DNA of 64,000 nucleotides from Hygrocybe punicea (lineage: Eukaryota > Basidiomycota > Agaricomycetes > Agaricales > Hygrophoraceae). Location: assembly GCA_963556145.1 (NCBI GenBank), contig OY744465.1, positions 4,154,001 through 4,218,000 of the forward strand, written 5' to 3'. The notes beneath the pieces are model-generated. The model made no database searches. It was not told the DNA's origin and saw only the letters and a program-made list of their open reading frames with translations. This document shows, in pieces, positions 1 through 10,794 of this stretch. Each line of letters starts with the position of its first letter. Positions within the stretch are counted from its first letter, which is position 1. The position numbers and the translations under genes were made by a program.

Positions 1-3000
1 CAAAGATTGATACCTTTGATGGAGCACAGTTCGCGCATGGCCATATCCCATGGAAAGGAACTCCAGCCGGCTTTCGACTGAGTAGAGTCGTAGAAATAGG
101 CGTACGACGCCCTCAGTCTGCCAATATCCCGCTCGTCCATCAACACAGTCTCAGGGAGCGGTCTTGAGGCAAATTGTCTAGACAAATTGCGATTTTTATC
201 AGACCGAACTAATGGTTGATCCGTGGTGTTGGTGTTTTCTTGCTTTGCACTCGCACTTGTTGCCGGGTGAAACTGGAGGAGATACATATACTCGACGTGG
301 TCGGTGATTTTCTTCAAATCCCGATGTCTTCGATCGCAGAGTTCGTTGTCGCGATAGCGATCCGCGACTTTGAGAGCAGTAGACCACGGTTGTATCAGAT
401 GGTCGTCAGAAATCCCTTTACCAGCCAGTGAGAACAGCTTCTCAATTTCCCGCAGCTTGCGTACCCCAGCCTTTGGTGCTTCCTTCGCGATCATGTCCAT
501 TATGAATGGTGATCGTCCTCCACGGCGACATAACGCGTCGGCCGCAGCTTCGGACAGTTTGTCTTTTTCCTCGGCAGTCTTTTTCCAAAATGGAGCGCGA
601 TTTTGCCACAGCATACTATCCCTTTTTAGGACTTCCGGCCGCACTGTTAAGCCGGTTTTAGACCCATCTAAAACCTTACAGAACCTATCAATCCCAAGAC
701 TGAGTGTTGAAAATCGTATGCAATGTGCTTTCACTTACATATAGGCGAGTCGGACAGTCTCGGGGTGGTCATAGCCAAGATGATAAGTTGCATTTTCGTG
801 GAACGTAGAGTACTTCCCAACAACGGACGTGTCACGAATGGACCCTAGAAGGACTTTCTGCAAAGCACGAATCCTGGTTTCTTCCGGTTCCAATGCCACG
901 CGTTCTTGAAAATCGGAAACAGTTTCATTGATCCGTGAAAAATCCGCCGCAACCTCAGGTGGCTCATCGGCATGTTTGAGGTCAGCAGGTACAAAGCATT
1001 CAACAATTTCTGGTTGCCATGTGATCCAGCCTTGGTCGCCGTCGTAGTCCCCTGTTGACGAACAGGTACAGAATTAGTTGAAAACGGACTCGAAAAAAAA
1101 ACGTCGAACATACCCCCAGCGAGCAAATCAGCTTGACGACGATCTCCTTGGACGGAGCATATAATGACGTCCACAAACTCACGCAATTCTGGCTTTTCCA
1201 CTGCGGTGAACTAGATGAAGATGTTTAACATGACTCCACGTCAAGCCGCGTGATGCACCTTTTGAATATCTGTGGGCAGCTTGCAGGGGTACCGAGTAAG
1301 CTGGAATGGTCACTGTTACTTGCCAAGAAAGTGAACCTTTTGATCATTCCACATACCAAAACTTCGCCCAGAATAATATCAACATTAAGTCCACCTACGG
1401 CCTGTAGTTTCCTATGACTGCACTTTATTTGGATCTCACCTGAATTGAATGTTATTCAAATAACTTGTCAGGAAGGTGGTGATCTTACCAGGTCCTAGTA
1501 CACAAAATGGGTCTGTAAAAGAAAAAGTATTATTAGAGTTACCCCTCCAATAGGCTGGAAACGGCTGACCCGGAATGAGTAGAGCTGTGCAAGACATGGG
1601 AACATCAACGCTGTAGCGAAGTACATAGTTGTTGATGCTGCTGGTGACCACCCGATTGAGTTTATCGCGGAGTGCCGCACAATTATGAGGTGTGAATCCG
1701 GCATCGAGCAGGGCCATGACTGATTCTTCAAGCAAGGATGGGCAGCCACTGGCCTAATCAAGATACAAATGAGTGACCAAAAGTAACGGGAATAGGGAAC
1801 AGCGAAATTTTGATACCTCATCCCACCATGTTGAACACTGTTCCTGAGTAGCCATGTCTCCCAGTCCATAATCCTGTGTATCCATCTCCGAGTGATTGTA
1901 GCCTCTTGCGCTCGACTCTCCAGGTGCCTCTCGTGCTTTCCGGGCAGCCATGATCCCAGACTTACGTGCCAGATTACACCATAAGTTTAGCATGGCATCT
2001 GCGCCTTCCCAATTAATCAGACCAGCAACATGTTGATCAAGCCCTTCCTGCAGAAGTTTGATAAATACATCATTGGGCACACCGTTCGATGCGAGATTGA
2101 CCAAGGTCTCCGAGGTGAGTCGCCCAGGTGTCTTCATGAATGTTGATTGGAGAACGTCAATAATACGAAATGTGGGATCCAGAACGCTTGAACAGGGGTA
2201 CTTGATTTTGACCTGAGACGGCCTGATCCACACCGTTGTGTTTTCTGTGGTGTCCAAATCAGATCGTAGAACAAGAAGACCCTGCATGGGAGGTCAGCAA
2301 GGTGACAACTAGTCCAGCATTCACTTGCCTTGGTTCCTCCAAGACGGCATTGGATTGCCGTGGGAAATGTCTTCCATTTAAAATGCGCGTGAAGCTGCAA
2401 TAGACCTCTTTTGTTGATATAGCCACAGCCATCAGTCATATCTGAGCCTGCTGTCGAGACTGTCACGGGGATTAGTCGCTTGAATTTCCAACTGGGAGAA
2501 AACGACAAACCAATGTCAGGTTCGTCTAAAATACATGATGGCCCCAGTCGAAGTCCGGGAACAGCGTTAGACAGCCCAAGAGCAAAGCGAGCTGCCCACT
2601 TGGCCATACTCTGGAAGATTCATGTAAGCATACAAACGAGATGCTGAGAGCAAAAACTCGCCTGATTATTGTTGACGTCGAGTGGATTGTGCCATTCGAG
2701 GAACTCGAGGAATGATAGGCCATTTGTCGGTGAAGAAACTGAGGGCGCAAATATATCCAAGCCGTTGACCGTTTCGTTGGTTTTCAACAGGAAGATGTGA
2801 TCATCCTTGGCATAGAAAGCCCGGAAAACCCGTCCACTCAATATGAATGGCCGAGAAAAGAAATCTATGAGCCCGTTATTTGGCCTACTGAGAAGAGACG
2901 CCGGTATCTTGATCCGCAGGAAAGACATGGAACCGAACCGTCTTGTAAAGCGACAGGATGGCCCTAATTCCGGCTTCTCCAGGACAACCTTGTATTTGGG

Positions 3001-4089
3001 TACATCGGTGGAGACAGCCTGGATTTTCCCGCAAAATTGTATTTTGCCCCCGTACCAGTATGGATTGTCCATGCTAAAACCCAACCCCGCATACTCATTC
3101 CGTTGTATGGCTTCTGTCTCTGAAATTCTGTGTTGATTATTGTCGATTATCAGATGAGCAGAATCATACCGTCATCCAGTTCTTTCCAAGGCGACTGAGA
3201 GAAACGTTAACGTTGTTGGATTGTTGGATTGATGACGCGTACCTTTGCGGCGTTTACCTTGGAAAAAGCTGCACTGCTTCTCAAAACGCCTGCCGAAAAC
3301 TTGGCCAAGACTTCGGCAGTCTTCGGAGCAGCCTCAGCATTCGAACCGCTTAAGCTACGAAGATCGTCCGTGGAAAGATCGTTGTAGTTGAGACAATCCA
3401 GAGAAACCAAGCGGGCGATCTCGTATTGAACACCGTAGCAAAGATACTTGTCGAAATACCGCTGCCATCTGGGAGAATGAGCCTGGGTGTCATACAAAAA
3501 GTTCAGAAATGTAAGTAAAGACATACTGCAAACTCACTATCACTTCAGAGATGTCTAAATTGAAATTTTCGTGGGACCATTCCTCGTTTGTATCCAGCTG
3601 AGTTGACTCGTCGGTACACCACGAGTTCGATTTATGCAGCTTACTTGGCTGCGACAGTTCAAACGAATCGGATCGTTCGCTCGGGTTTCGTTTGCCAAGG
3701 GTCGAACCAGATGCGGTAGTTTGGGTTGAAACAACGGGAACGTCAACTAGGGGAGATCAATTTAGGCTAACGCATGGCCATACGTTATATACCTTGAAGA
3801 ATAGCCTCTGAGATATCCTCCAAGTCCGAATAACGAGACCCCTGAGAAAAGCTCTGTACTGATTCCGTCGACTTTGATCGGGGAAAAGGGTCCATATCCA
3901 GCAACATATCTTGAGAAACAAAACAGCGGGTAGGAAGCTATAAGGACACGACAATCACACACCAAACTCACGATCATGACTGGTCGGGGTGGGTTGTGCC
4001 AGGGCTCCCAAGGCATCCGCTTTGTTGTCATCTCTTCGAAGACCACTCGATGAAGCATGTGGTGGTTGCGACTGCCGATAGAAGGCCAT
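1..4089 (-). CDS. Cellular RNA-dependent RNA polymerase (RNA silencing), 3' end outside window
   Basis: This is a multi-exon minus-strand gene read from ATG 4089 leftwards to the window edge. It makes double-stranded RNA from aberrant or repeat transcripts, the entry step of quelling-type silencing. The N-terminal 200 or so residues are Ser-rich and unordered. Then come, in order, a DMTDGCG motif near 2445, an LSNAVP segment near 2570, the RPSQVK motif near 2210, a DPF-VLGPG segment near 1500, and the catalytic GGDYDGD (codons at 1035-1049), created by splicing across a short intron. After it, LDGSKTGLTV near 655 matches the conserved post-catalytic motif. The active-site acidic triad is present and I saw no frame break. 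The family is usually 1,100-1,400 residues, so only a modest C-terminal part should be missing. It diverges from the SEC14-like gene across a 0.5-kb gap. Family assignment is firm; exact exon ends are not all resolved. Confidence 0.9.
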
Positions 4090-4626
4090 GGTTCAAATAA
4101 TACAGGATCGTTGCAATCACGAGTTTGTGTCACGATACGAACCCTTTCCTCGTCATGGACGCGACGGAAGAACTGATGAAATGACCGAGTGGGACGTGTT
4201 AGACTGCGGAACTTGACTGAGGGAATGGCGGCGAAAGGGGGCCGTTCAGCAAATGGGATAAAAGTAACAAGTTCAAATTACAACTTTCAAGTTGTTCCAA
4301 GACATCAAATGCGGAAGTAAAATGGTCCATCACGTGACCACATTGACCGTTAACTTGAACTTGAATGGGATTCACGCTATTAGACGTGCAACGAGTCCGA
4401 GTCAACGACCCCATTCCGCAGCGTAATAGCTTAGGCGGATAGCTTAGGCGGCTACCGTTCATATTCTTATACATACATATTATGTAATTATCACTGTAAG
4501 TACATTGACACAATAATTATTTAATTATAATGCTGACTCGACCTCTGTTCAAGTTGCAGATCTGTATGGCACGCACAGCCCCCCCACTACCAACAATTTC
4601 GATTCCCTTGCAGTCCTCCATCTCAG
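4090..4626. promoter_or_regulatory. Divergent promoter region between RdRP and SEC14-like genes
   Basis: This 537-bp gap separates two divergent genes and holds no open frame worth calling. It contains an exact TCACGTGA palindrome at 4330-4337, which fits the site of Cbf1-type bHLH factors, 240 bp from the RdRP start and 290 bp from the SEC14 start. A short direct repeat (agcttaggcgg) lies near 4428-4450. That the palindrome is a functional element is inference. Confidence 0.4.
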
Positions 4627-5930
4627 ATGGTTGGCCAGAGCCCCGACTCGGACAAGATCCTGCACACTTTTCGCAAGGAGTTGGTTGAAGAAGGGGTCCT
4701 CCGCGATGGGGACTCGCTCGGTAGAAGCGACGACACATTGCTGTGGGCTTTATTACATCTCACTGTTGCTGACAGCGCAAATCGAGACACCTTTCCAGTC
4801 GATTCCTCAGGGCACGTAAGTTCGACCTTAGGCAAGCCAAGATGATGATATCGGACTGCCTGCAGTGGAGGCGGACAGTGGAGGGTGTCGGAATCGATGA
4901 GCTGTACCGTCAAATAGACCCGTTCGATGTAAGCACTCCTTCGGTAATTACCATGGTGGCACCAACATCATCGACTGCGTGAACAACAGTACCCTGAACG
5001 AGAAGCGGTGTTTGACTGCTGGCCAATATGGTTCCACAAGGTAAGACATGTTCCCTACTCTCGTTTAAATCTAAACTCTTGTTTCGTAGACTGACAAGGT
5101 CGGCACCATCCCACTTCGCACTGTCCGCCCCTCACCTCCTGCCGCAGGAAGGCCAACCGGTCAACATCCAAGTCCTCAGCAGGGTAAACATCCCCAAGCT
5201 TTACAAACACGTCACTCCCGAAAGACATTGGCAAGTCGTCTTGGTCACCAACGAGACACTCACGCGCGAGGTCCTCCCGGCCGCCAGTAAACAAGCTGGG
5301 AGAACCATCAACGCTGCACTTTCGATCGTCGACCTGAAAGGTTTTCGGTGCGTGTGGCTTGACTCCTCTTCCTTTCGGCGTCTTGGGCCTTTGAATCACG
5401 CTCATGCATGACTGGCGATCTCTTTGCGCCAAAAGACTGAGCCAGTTTTGGCAGATGCAATCTCTGGTTAGAATGTCCTTTCAAGTGTCCCAGGATTATT
5501 ACCCCGAGACGTGAGTTATCCGCGCTCCCCTCTTCTCAACCAATCATTCACCCCTCCCAGAATGAGCAAGGTAACAGTCATAAATGCGCCCTCGTCCTTC
5601 ACATTCATCTGGTCAATCGTTAAGCCATGGCTTTCCAAAGAAACGGCAGCAAAAGTTGTCGTACTGGGCTCGGACTATCGTTCCGTGCTTCTCACGCTTG
5701 TGGACGCAGAGAATTTGCCCAGCGTGCTGGGCGGCAAGTGTACATGTGGAGAAGTCGGTGGGACGGGGTGTCAGTTTAGTGCGGCAGGGCCGTGGATGGA
5801 GGAGCGGGTGGGATGGGGGCCCAATGCGCGGAAAGTGCTGGATGAGAAAGTGGTGGAGGCGGATAGAATGGAGAACGAGGTAGACTTGCCAGCAGAAAAG
5901 TCGACTACGCTGAGTACTGTTGGCACATAG
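4627..5930 (+). CDS. SEC14: Sec14-like CRAL-TRIO phosphatidylinositol/phosphatidylcholine transfer protein
   Basis: Seven exons give about 316 residues: 4627-4742, 4799-4928, 4990-5040, 5090-5098, 5148-5347, 5436-5510 and 5561-5930. Residues 1-75 form the CRAL-TRIO N-terminal helices (TLLRFLRARKFDL, then DELYRQIDPFDYP). The lipid-binding CRAL-TRIO domain follows with VNIPKLYKHVTPERHWQ, REVLPAASKQAGR, SIVDLKGF, SQFWQM and NAPSSFTFIWSIVKPWLS, all hallmarks of fungal Sec14. The protein exchanges PI and PC at Golgi membranes and supports vesicle export. The fourth exon is only 9 nt (Thr-Asp-Lys) between two 49-nt introns; skipping either splice breaks the frame. The start was chosen because the preceding bases give no better ATG. 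Paralogues are common, so strict orthology to yeast SEC14 is not proven. Confidence 0.9.
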
Positions 5931-6019
5931 ACTAGATAAATATTATTTTATGTGACCATAGTAAACATCTCAAAGGGGAAGTCTGACGTCGTCGCTCCTA
6001 TATCTTCCTCCACACGACC

Positions 6020-6836
6020 ATGTACATCGCAGGCCTGAATATTGCAATGAGCCTTAACCAAGGTGTAGAGGGCCTCGTTGTGCTCACAACCCTCACTCCG
6101 CTGGTCAAAACAAGACTCCTCATGCACTCCAACCTGAAGCGCGCCGAAAAGGTTGCCGAAGAGGTTACCGAATCTGTTCCTCCCTTTGCCCCCTCTGCGT
6201 TCACGAAACTCGTCACCATAGCGCCCAGGGTGGCACTCTTCAGCACCCCAATTATCTTCGTCCTTGGCGTAGGGTTGAATTGCCTGGAGCAGCCACTGTG
6301 GATGCGACGGTACAACTTCCCGACATGGTGGGACAACCACTTGGGTACTTGGGGAAAGACGGCCGTGAGGATCACGGCCTGTCTCACTTCATTAGCCTGC
6401 TACAAGTTATTCAACACGGCAGTGATATCTCTCGGTCTTCGTATTCACCCTATCGGAGTGCGCTCATTTCGTTTTCGCCTTGAACCTGACTGACTACCCT
6501 TGATTCCCACAGGTCCACGAGAACGCCAAAGTCGTATCGAACGGCCCATATGCATACGTCCGCCACCCCATGTACAGTTCAGCGCTTCTCATTGAGGCAC
6601 TGTACGCTGTGATGTTCTGGTCCTACGCGCCTCTCGTCGCGCTCGGCGTCAGTGCTGCTGCCCTTGCCATCAAGATCCCCATTGAGGTACTTTTCCATCA
6701 ATCGCCGTGCGCCTTCGCTCCGCCCTGATGCATTCTCCCACAGGAAAATTTACTTGAAAGTGATCCCTCCATTGGAGCCGACTACGTAACGTACAAAAAA
6801 CAAGTTCGAGCAAGGTTAATCCCGTATATCTGGTAA
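6020..6836 (+). CDS. Isoprenylcysteine carboxyl methyltransferase-like membrane protein
   Basis: Three exons (6020-6457, 6513-6686, 6744-6836) encode about 234 residues. Several hydrophobic segments precede the diagnostic methyltransferase block GPYAYVRHPMYSSALLI. The C-terminus Y-TYKKQVRARLIPYIW matches the end of ICMT and phospholipid methyltransferase-type proteins. The family uses S-adenosylmethionine to methylate prenylated CaaX cysteines or small lipids at the ER membrane. Mushroom genomes carry several short members of this family, so the substrate cannot be fixed from sequence. The gene begins 89 bp after the SEC14-like stop on the same strand. The last intron falls between Glu codons (IPIE/ENLLE), which keeps the frame intact. 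Confidence 0.8.
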
Positions 6837-7004
6837 ACATCGCGTGAGTTTTGATAATTGAAAGATACTGTAACAATGATTCTGATGAGAGTGACTGTCC
6901 ATGTTTGAAAGTTAACCTCTGGAGTACAAAGGGCGGTATTACGACCGAATACATAACATGCATCCGACCTCTGTCTACGACGACTCTACGTCCAGCAGCT
7001 GTGT

Positions 7005-7701
7005 TTACTTTTTTTTGACCGATTTTATTCTTATCTGTTCGTTTCCAATGAATATACCCTGAGAATGCGCGATGTCAGTAGGCCACCCGTTATTCTGCAT
7101 CCAAGGATCAACATACCTTGCCCTTGTAAGGTTCTGGCGGCCGCCATTTTCTCACTTTCGCTGCAAATAGGCCAAGCAAGTGTTTGTCGGTACAGCTGAG
7201 GGTGATTTTTGTGGGCAAGGGAACTTCCGCCTTGATGTGTGAAGGAATTGGAACGAAAACCGAATGTGAGAATCCGAGTTTCATGTTCAATCGTTGGCTA
7301 CGACCACCATTGGAAGTCCCTCGAGGATCGTCTTCCAAAACTGCTCGGTACCCCACGCCAACGAGATAAAGTGGTACGGAAAACCCTTCGGTCATGCCAA
7401 TAATAGCATTATTAATTAATGTCCGGGTGAGTCCCCACATTGACCTCTGCTTCTTTACCTCCGCATCCTCCACAGAGACATTGAGAGTACCAGGAGTGGG
7501 GAAAGCTAGTCGCATAAAGGGCATAAGTGGAACGGCCGTCGTCCCAAGAGGACCTTGTACCGAGATGGAATTCGGAGAAGGTGTAAGGGTTATAGTGGGC
7601 GGAATGGTGATGGGCTCCCTTCCAATATGCGATGGATGGGCTTGCGCTCGTGTGGTAGAGCTGAAGGACCGTAGGGCTTTGCCCAACCGCGACAAAATCA
7701 T
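7005..7701 (-). CDS. MRPL6: Mitochondrial large-subunit ribosomal protein uL6m
   Basis: Two exons (7117-7701 and a 54-nt terminal exon 7005-7058) give about 212 residues. The first 20 or so residues, MILSRLGKALRSFSSTTRAQ, look like a mitochondrial presequence. The body shows the uL6 pattern: IGREPI, SVQGPLG, GFSVPLYLVGVGYRA, and the C-terminal PEPYKGKG that contacts 23S rRNA. The final PYKGKG is built across the intron, so the second exon is required. An in-frame ATG at 7782 would add 27 residues but loses the presequence and overlaps the divergent neighbour, so 7701 is preferred. The gene is head-to-head with the V-ATPase proteolipid gene. Confidence 0.92.
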
Positions 7702-7780
7702 TGTCGCGGACAAGCGTTGATTACCTAATGGGGTCGAGTAGAAGCCTTGAACTTGGCCAGAATTTGTAGACCACTCCAAC
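7702..7780. promoter_or_regulatory. 79-bp bidirectional promoter (uL6m / V-ATPase c)
   Basis: Only 79 bp separate the divergent start codons of the uL6m gene and the V-ATPase proteolipid gene. Both 5' leaders and core promoters must fit in this space or overlap the coding regions. No clear TATA box is seen. Shared regulation of the two genes is an inference from spacing alone. Confidence 0.55.
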
Positions 7781-8596
7781 ATGTCGACCTGCCCACCGTA
7801 CGCCCCATTTTTTGGCTTTGCAGGCGTGGCTTCTTCAGTACGTCCATGAACTCGTCACCGGTTAACGGATTCATGTTCCAATCATCCACCTCGTCACAGA
7901 TGATCTTCAGCAGTGCGTAGCATCTATTCACATATTGCCGTTGTTGATTTTGTGGTTGTAGCCGTGGGTGCTGCGTTCGGAACAGCGAAATCAGGTATCG
8001 GGATTGCAGGTCTTGGTACATTTAAACCAGAGTTGATCATGAAGGCACGTATCTTCTGTTAACATCGCGGCATTCTGAGAATAAATCACTAGTCGCTCAT
8101 ACCGGTGGTCATGTCTGGTATCATCGCTGTGTACGGTCTGGTAGTATCAGTCCTTATCACTGGCTCAAGTAAGTCTTTTGAAATATATCTCATTCTTTTC
8201 CTGACTCGTTGGTTTCTTTACCTAGTCAAACCAGACGATTATTCATTATTCGCTGGGTTTGTGCATCTTGGTGCTGGACTTGCGTGTGGATTCACTGGCA
8301 TGGCTGCAGGCTATGCTATTGGGCATGTTGGCGACTCCGTACGTCTGTTTGTGGTCTTCATTTTCAGCTGGTCACCAGTTGATCCTGTCCCACATTGGTA
8401 GTGCGTACGAGCTTATGTTCAGGAACAGAAAATATTTGTCACAATGGTTCTGATCCTTATTTTTGGGGAGGTGATAGGATTGTATGGGTGCGCACCAAAT
8501 TTGTCACCTCCGTTCGTGCTCTCGGCTAAACTGCTTGGGCTTAGACTTATCGTCGCTCTAATTATGGATTCGAAGGTCAAAGGAATAGAATGTTGA
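7781..8596 (+). CDS. VMA3: V-type ATPase 16-kDa proteolipid subunit c
   Basis: Seven exons (7781-7837, 7900-7912, 7962-8044, 8093-8168, 8226-8338, 8402-8487, 8545-8596) encode 159 residues, the normal length. Four membrane helices are evident: [13 protein letters not shown], a second with [14 protein letters not shown], a third with [19 protein letters not shown], and a fourth with [14 protein letters not shown], whose Glu is the proton-carrying residue. The protein forms the rotor ring of the vacuolar proton pump. Exon 2 is only 13 nt (Met-Ile-Phe-Ser plus one base). Intron 3 (8045-8092, 48 bp) begins with GC rather than GT; no GT donor keeps the frame. It could be the c' paralogue (VMA11) instead of c; overall similarity favours c. 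Confidence 0.93.
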
Positions 8597-8689
8597 CATC
8601 CCTGCCAACGTGATTTTTCTCATACAACAAGATTCCTTGAATGAGTCAAGGGCGATACTAAACGACAAGGTTCACTAACTACCGCAACT

Positions 8690-9337
8690 TCAACTGCGGC
8701 TGCGGCTGCGTAATGCTCGCCGACGTCGCTTGCGGGCACGCCTCCTCACGGACGAAGAGTCCGAGTCTGAATCTGAATCTGAACTCGAAGAACTCGAATC
8801 TGAATCTGAGGAATCCGAATCCGAAGTTGAAGAGTCAGACAAACTGTCAGAACTAGATATGTGAAACGAGCTAAGGTGAACGTCGAACAGTGGCATGGGC
8901 ATGACAACCAACCGTTGTTGTTTCTCTTTTCCTTTGGCCTCACTCCCCACCTCTCTTTCCTTCTCCTTTGCTTCAAGTATCTTGTTCGCCGTGCCACTCC
9001 TGACCAGAAAACGACACATCAATGAAGGCATTCAGAATAGCAGTGGCGTGCTAGTCCTCACTTATTCTTGAACTCTTCCGGAACTTCAACGGACGGTTTT
9101 CCCGACGCTGCTGCAAGATGTTTCGGGTTTTCGAGTAGCTGCGTCCGAGAGGGACGAGTGACATAGGGACGAGTTGATTTACAGTCAAATATATAATGGC
9201 CTGCGCAAATTGGATTTGAAAAGAGTTTGGCGCTGTCCATCAGGGTACGAACCAGTTCCTAGACATTTTTGGCAGATCGTGGACGAGGTTGCACGGGGAT
9301 TGTTGCTCGACCTGCGGTGTGGTGCGAACTTGGACAT
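8690..9337 (-). CDS. ZCCHC10-like zinc-knuckle protein with acidic-serine and arginine tail
   Basis: Three exons (9253-9337, 9062-9200, 8690-8999) encode about 177 residues. A single CCHC zinc knuckle, CQKCLGTGHYIFDC, is completed only after splicing the first intron within it. It is followed by RPYVTRPSRTQLLENP, the signature shared with ZCCHC10 proteins. The middle is Lys/Glu-rich and helical. The C-terminus is a long Ser/Asp run followed by Arg/Ser dipeptides, which suggests a nuclear RNA-linked role. Function in fungi is not defined. The start at 9337 gives a compact N-terminus directly before the knuckle. The neighbour on the right starts divergently at 9457. Confidence 0.85.
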
Positions 9338-9456
9338 TGAGGAAGTAGGCTTGCAATGGACAATGCCATGTACTGTAACCTGATAAATAAATAATTACGT
9401 AATTACTTTTCAAATGTTTTTCGCATCGTATTTGATCTGTATCGATATCGTCTAAC

Positions 9457-10794
9457 ATGGGTGGTAACGCTTTCAACCAACTTTTATTGGCCAATGCTTT
9501 CCCTCGCATCCCTCAAGCAGTCTACGAATCTGTCAAAGCTCGTCTCCTCTCTGTTCTCCAACCGCTATATGACCATGTAGGCGTACCGATCGAAGCTCCT
9601 GAGAAACTCGACCGCGGTGATCTTGATTTTATCGTTGTTGGGTCGCGCAACGGCTGCAACACATCTAGAAACGATACTTCGGATGGTAGAGTTGAACATG
9701 AGAACGTAAAGAGCGCGCTTGGAGCCACGTTTTCTATCCGGATGGAAGGTAACCGCACTTCTCATTTTGCTGTCCCTGTCAGCAAGGGTGAATGGCACGA
9801 CATGGGTCACGGCGCAGACGAGGAAAGGCAACGCAGCATGAATGGCGAGGCCATGTACTACCAGATCGATGTGCACGTATGTGCTGATGAAGCAGAATGG
9901 AGACGCGTGGTTTTCTTTCACTCTTATGGCGATTTGGGTAAGTCGTATTGTGAGTTTCGTTCATCGGATTAGTGAAGCCCGAGCTAATTTGGTGAATGAA
10001 ACTTGTTCAGCTGGGTCATGGAACCACAGACTGAGCCATTGGCACAACTAGGGATGATATTGGGTTTACTTGCTCGAAATAATGGACTCGCACTTGGAAC
10101 AAAAGGCCTTAAGGTTCCCAATTTTCTAATGTTTAACCCCCAAGCCCTCATTGATTTTCTACCACAGATACCTGACCCACCTAACCCGCCCTTTGACCTT
10201 TCGTCTTCTTTTCCGGATATTTTGCCCTTCTTTGGACTCTCGCTTGACACATGGACTGAAAAGTTTTCGACCAAACTGCAGATATTCGGGTGGGTTGCGA
10301 CTTCGAGGTTTTTCGATCCTACCAGGTTCAAAACGGAGGGTGAAGGGATCAGCAAGGTGAAAGACGACAGGAAAATGTATATGGAGTTTGTCGAATGGGT
10401 GGTATCTGAAAGGGAACACTCCACGGATCTCGAGGCTCGCCCCAGGTATGCGAGGGATGAGTTGATCAACGAAGCACTTGCATACTTCAATAAAAAGGAG
10501 GAATTCGACGAACTGGTACGCTCGAGGTCGGCACGTGTGCGCCTCAAGAAGGCCTTCAATGGCCACAAGGTAGAGCAGTGGACCGGTTTGGCTCCAAATC
10601 GGAAAGCAGTGAAGTTAATCATGGACGGGGTCAGGGAGAGACTTGGGGGGGATGAAGGAGTCCTGAAGCTTTGGGAACAGAAGGGGGAGCTGGAGCTGGA
10701 GAGAGTCACGTTGGAGGTTAAGGCTGAGGTACTGTTGATAAACAGAACGGATGACTCGACCGAAGAATCTGCAAAGATGGATGTACGCGAATGA
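9457..10794 (+). CDS. Uncharacterised fungal protein with nucleotidyltransferase-like features
   Basis: Two exons (9457-9937 and 10052-10794) give about 407 residues. The join reads YGDLGMILGLLARNNGLALG and so removes an in-frame stop. I do not recognise a named family. Residues 45-60 contain RGDLDFIVVGS and residues 130-140 contain YYQIDVHVC. Spaced acidic residues on hydrophobic strands of this kind resemble the catalytic core of nucleotidyltransferase-fold enzymes, although the usual GS motif before the first Asp is not clear. The second half, with GLALGTKGLKVPN and a helical C-terminus, could be the accessory helical domain. The enzymatic assignment is inference; that this is a real gene is well supported by length and clean splicing. 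Confidence 0.75.
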
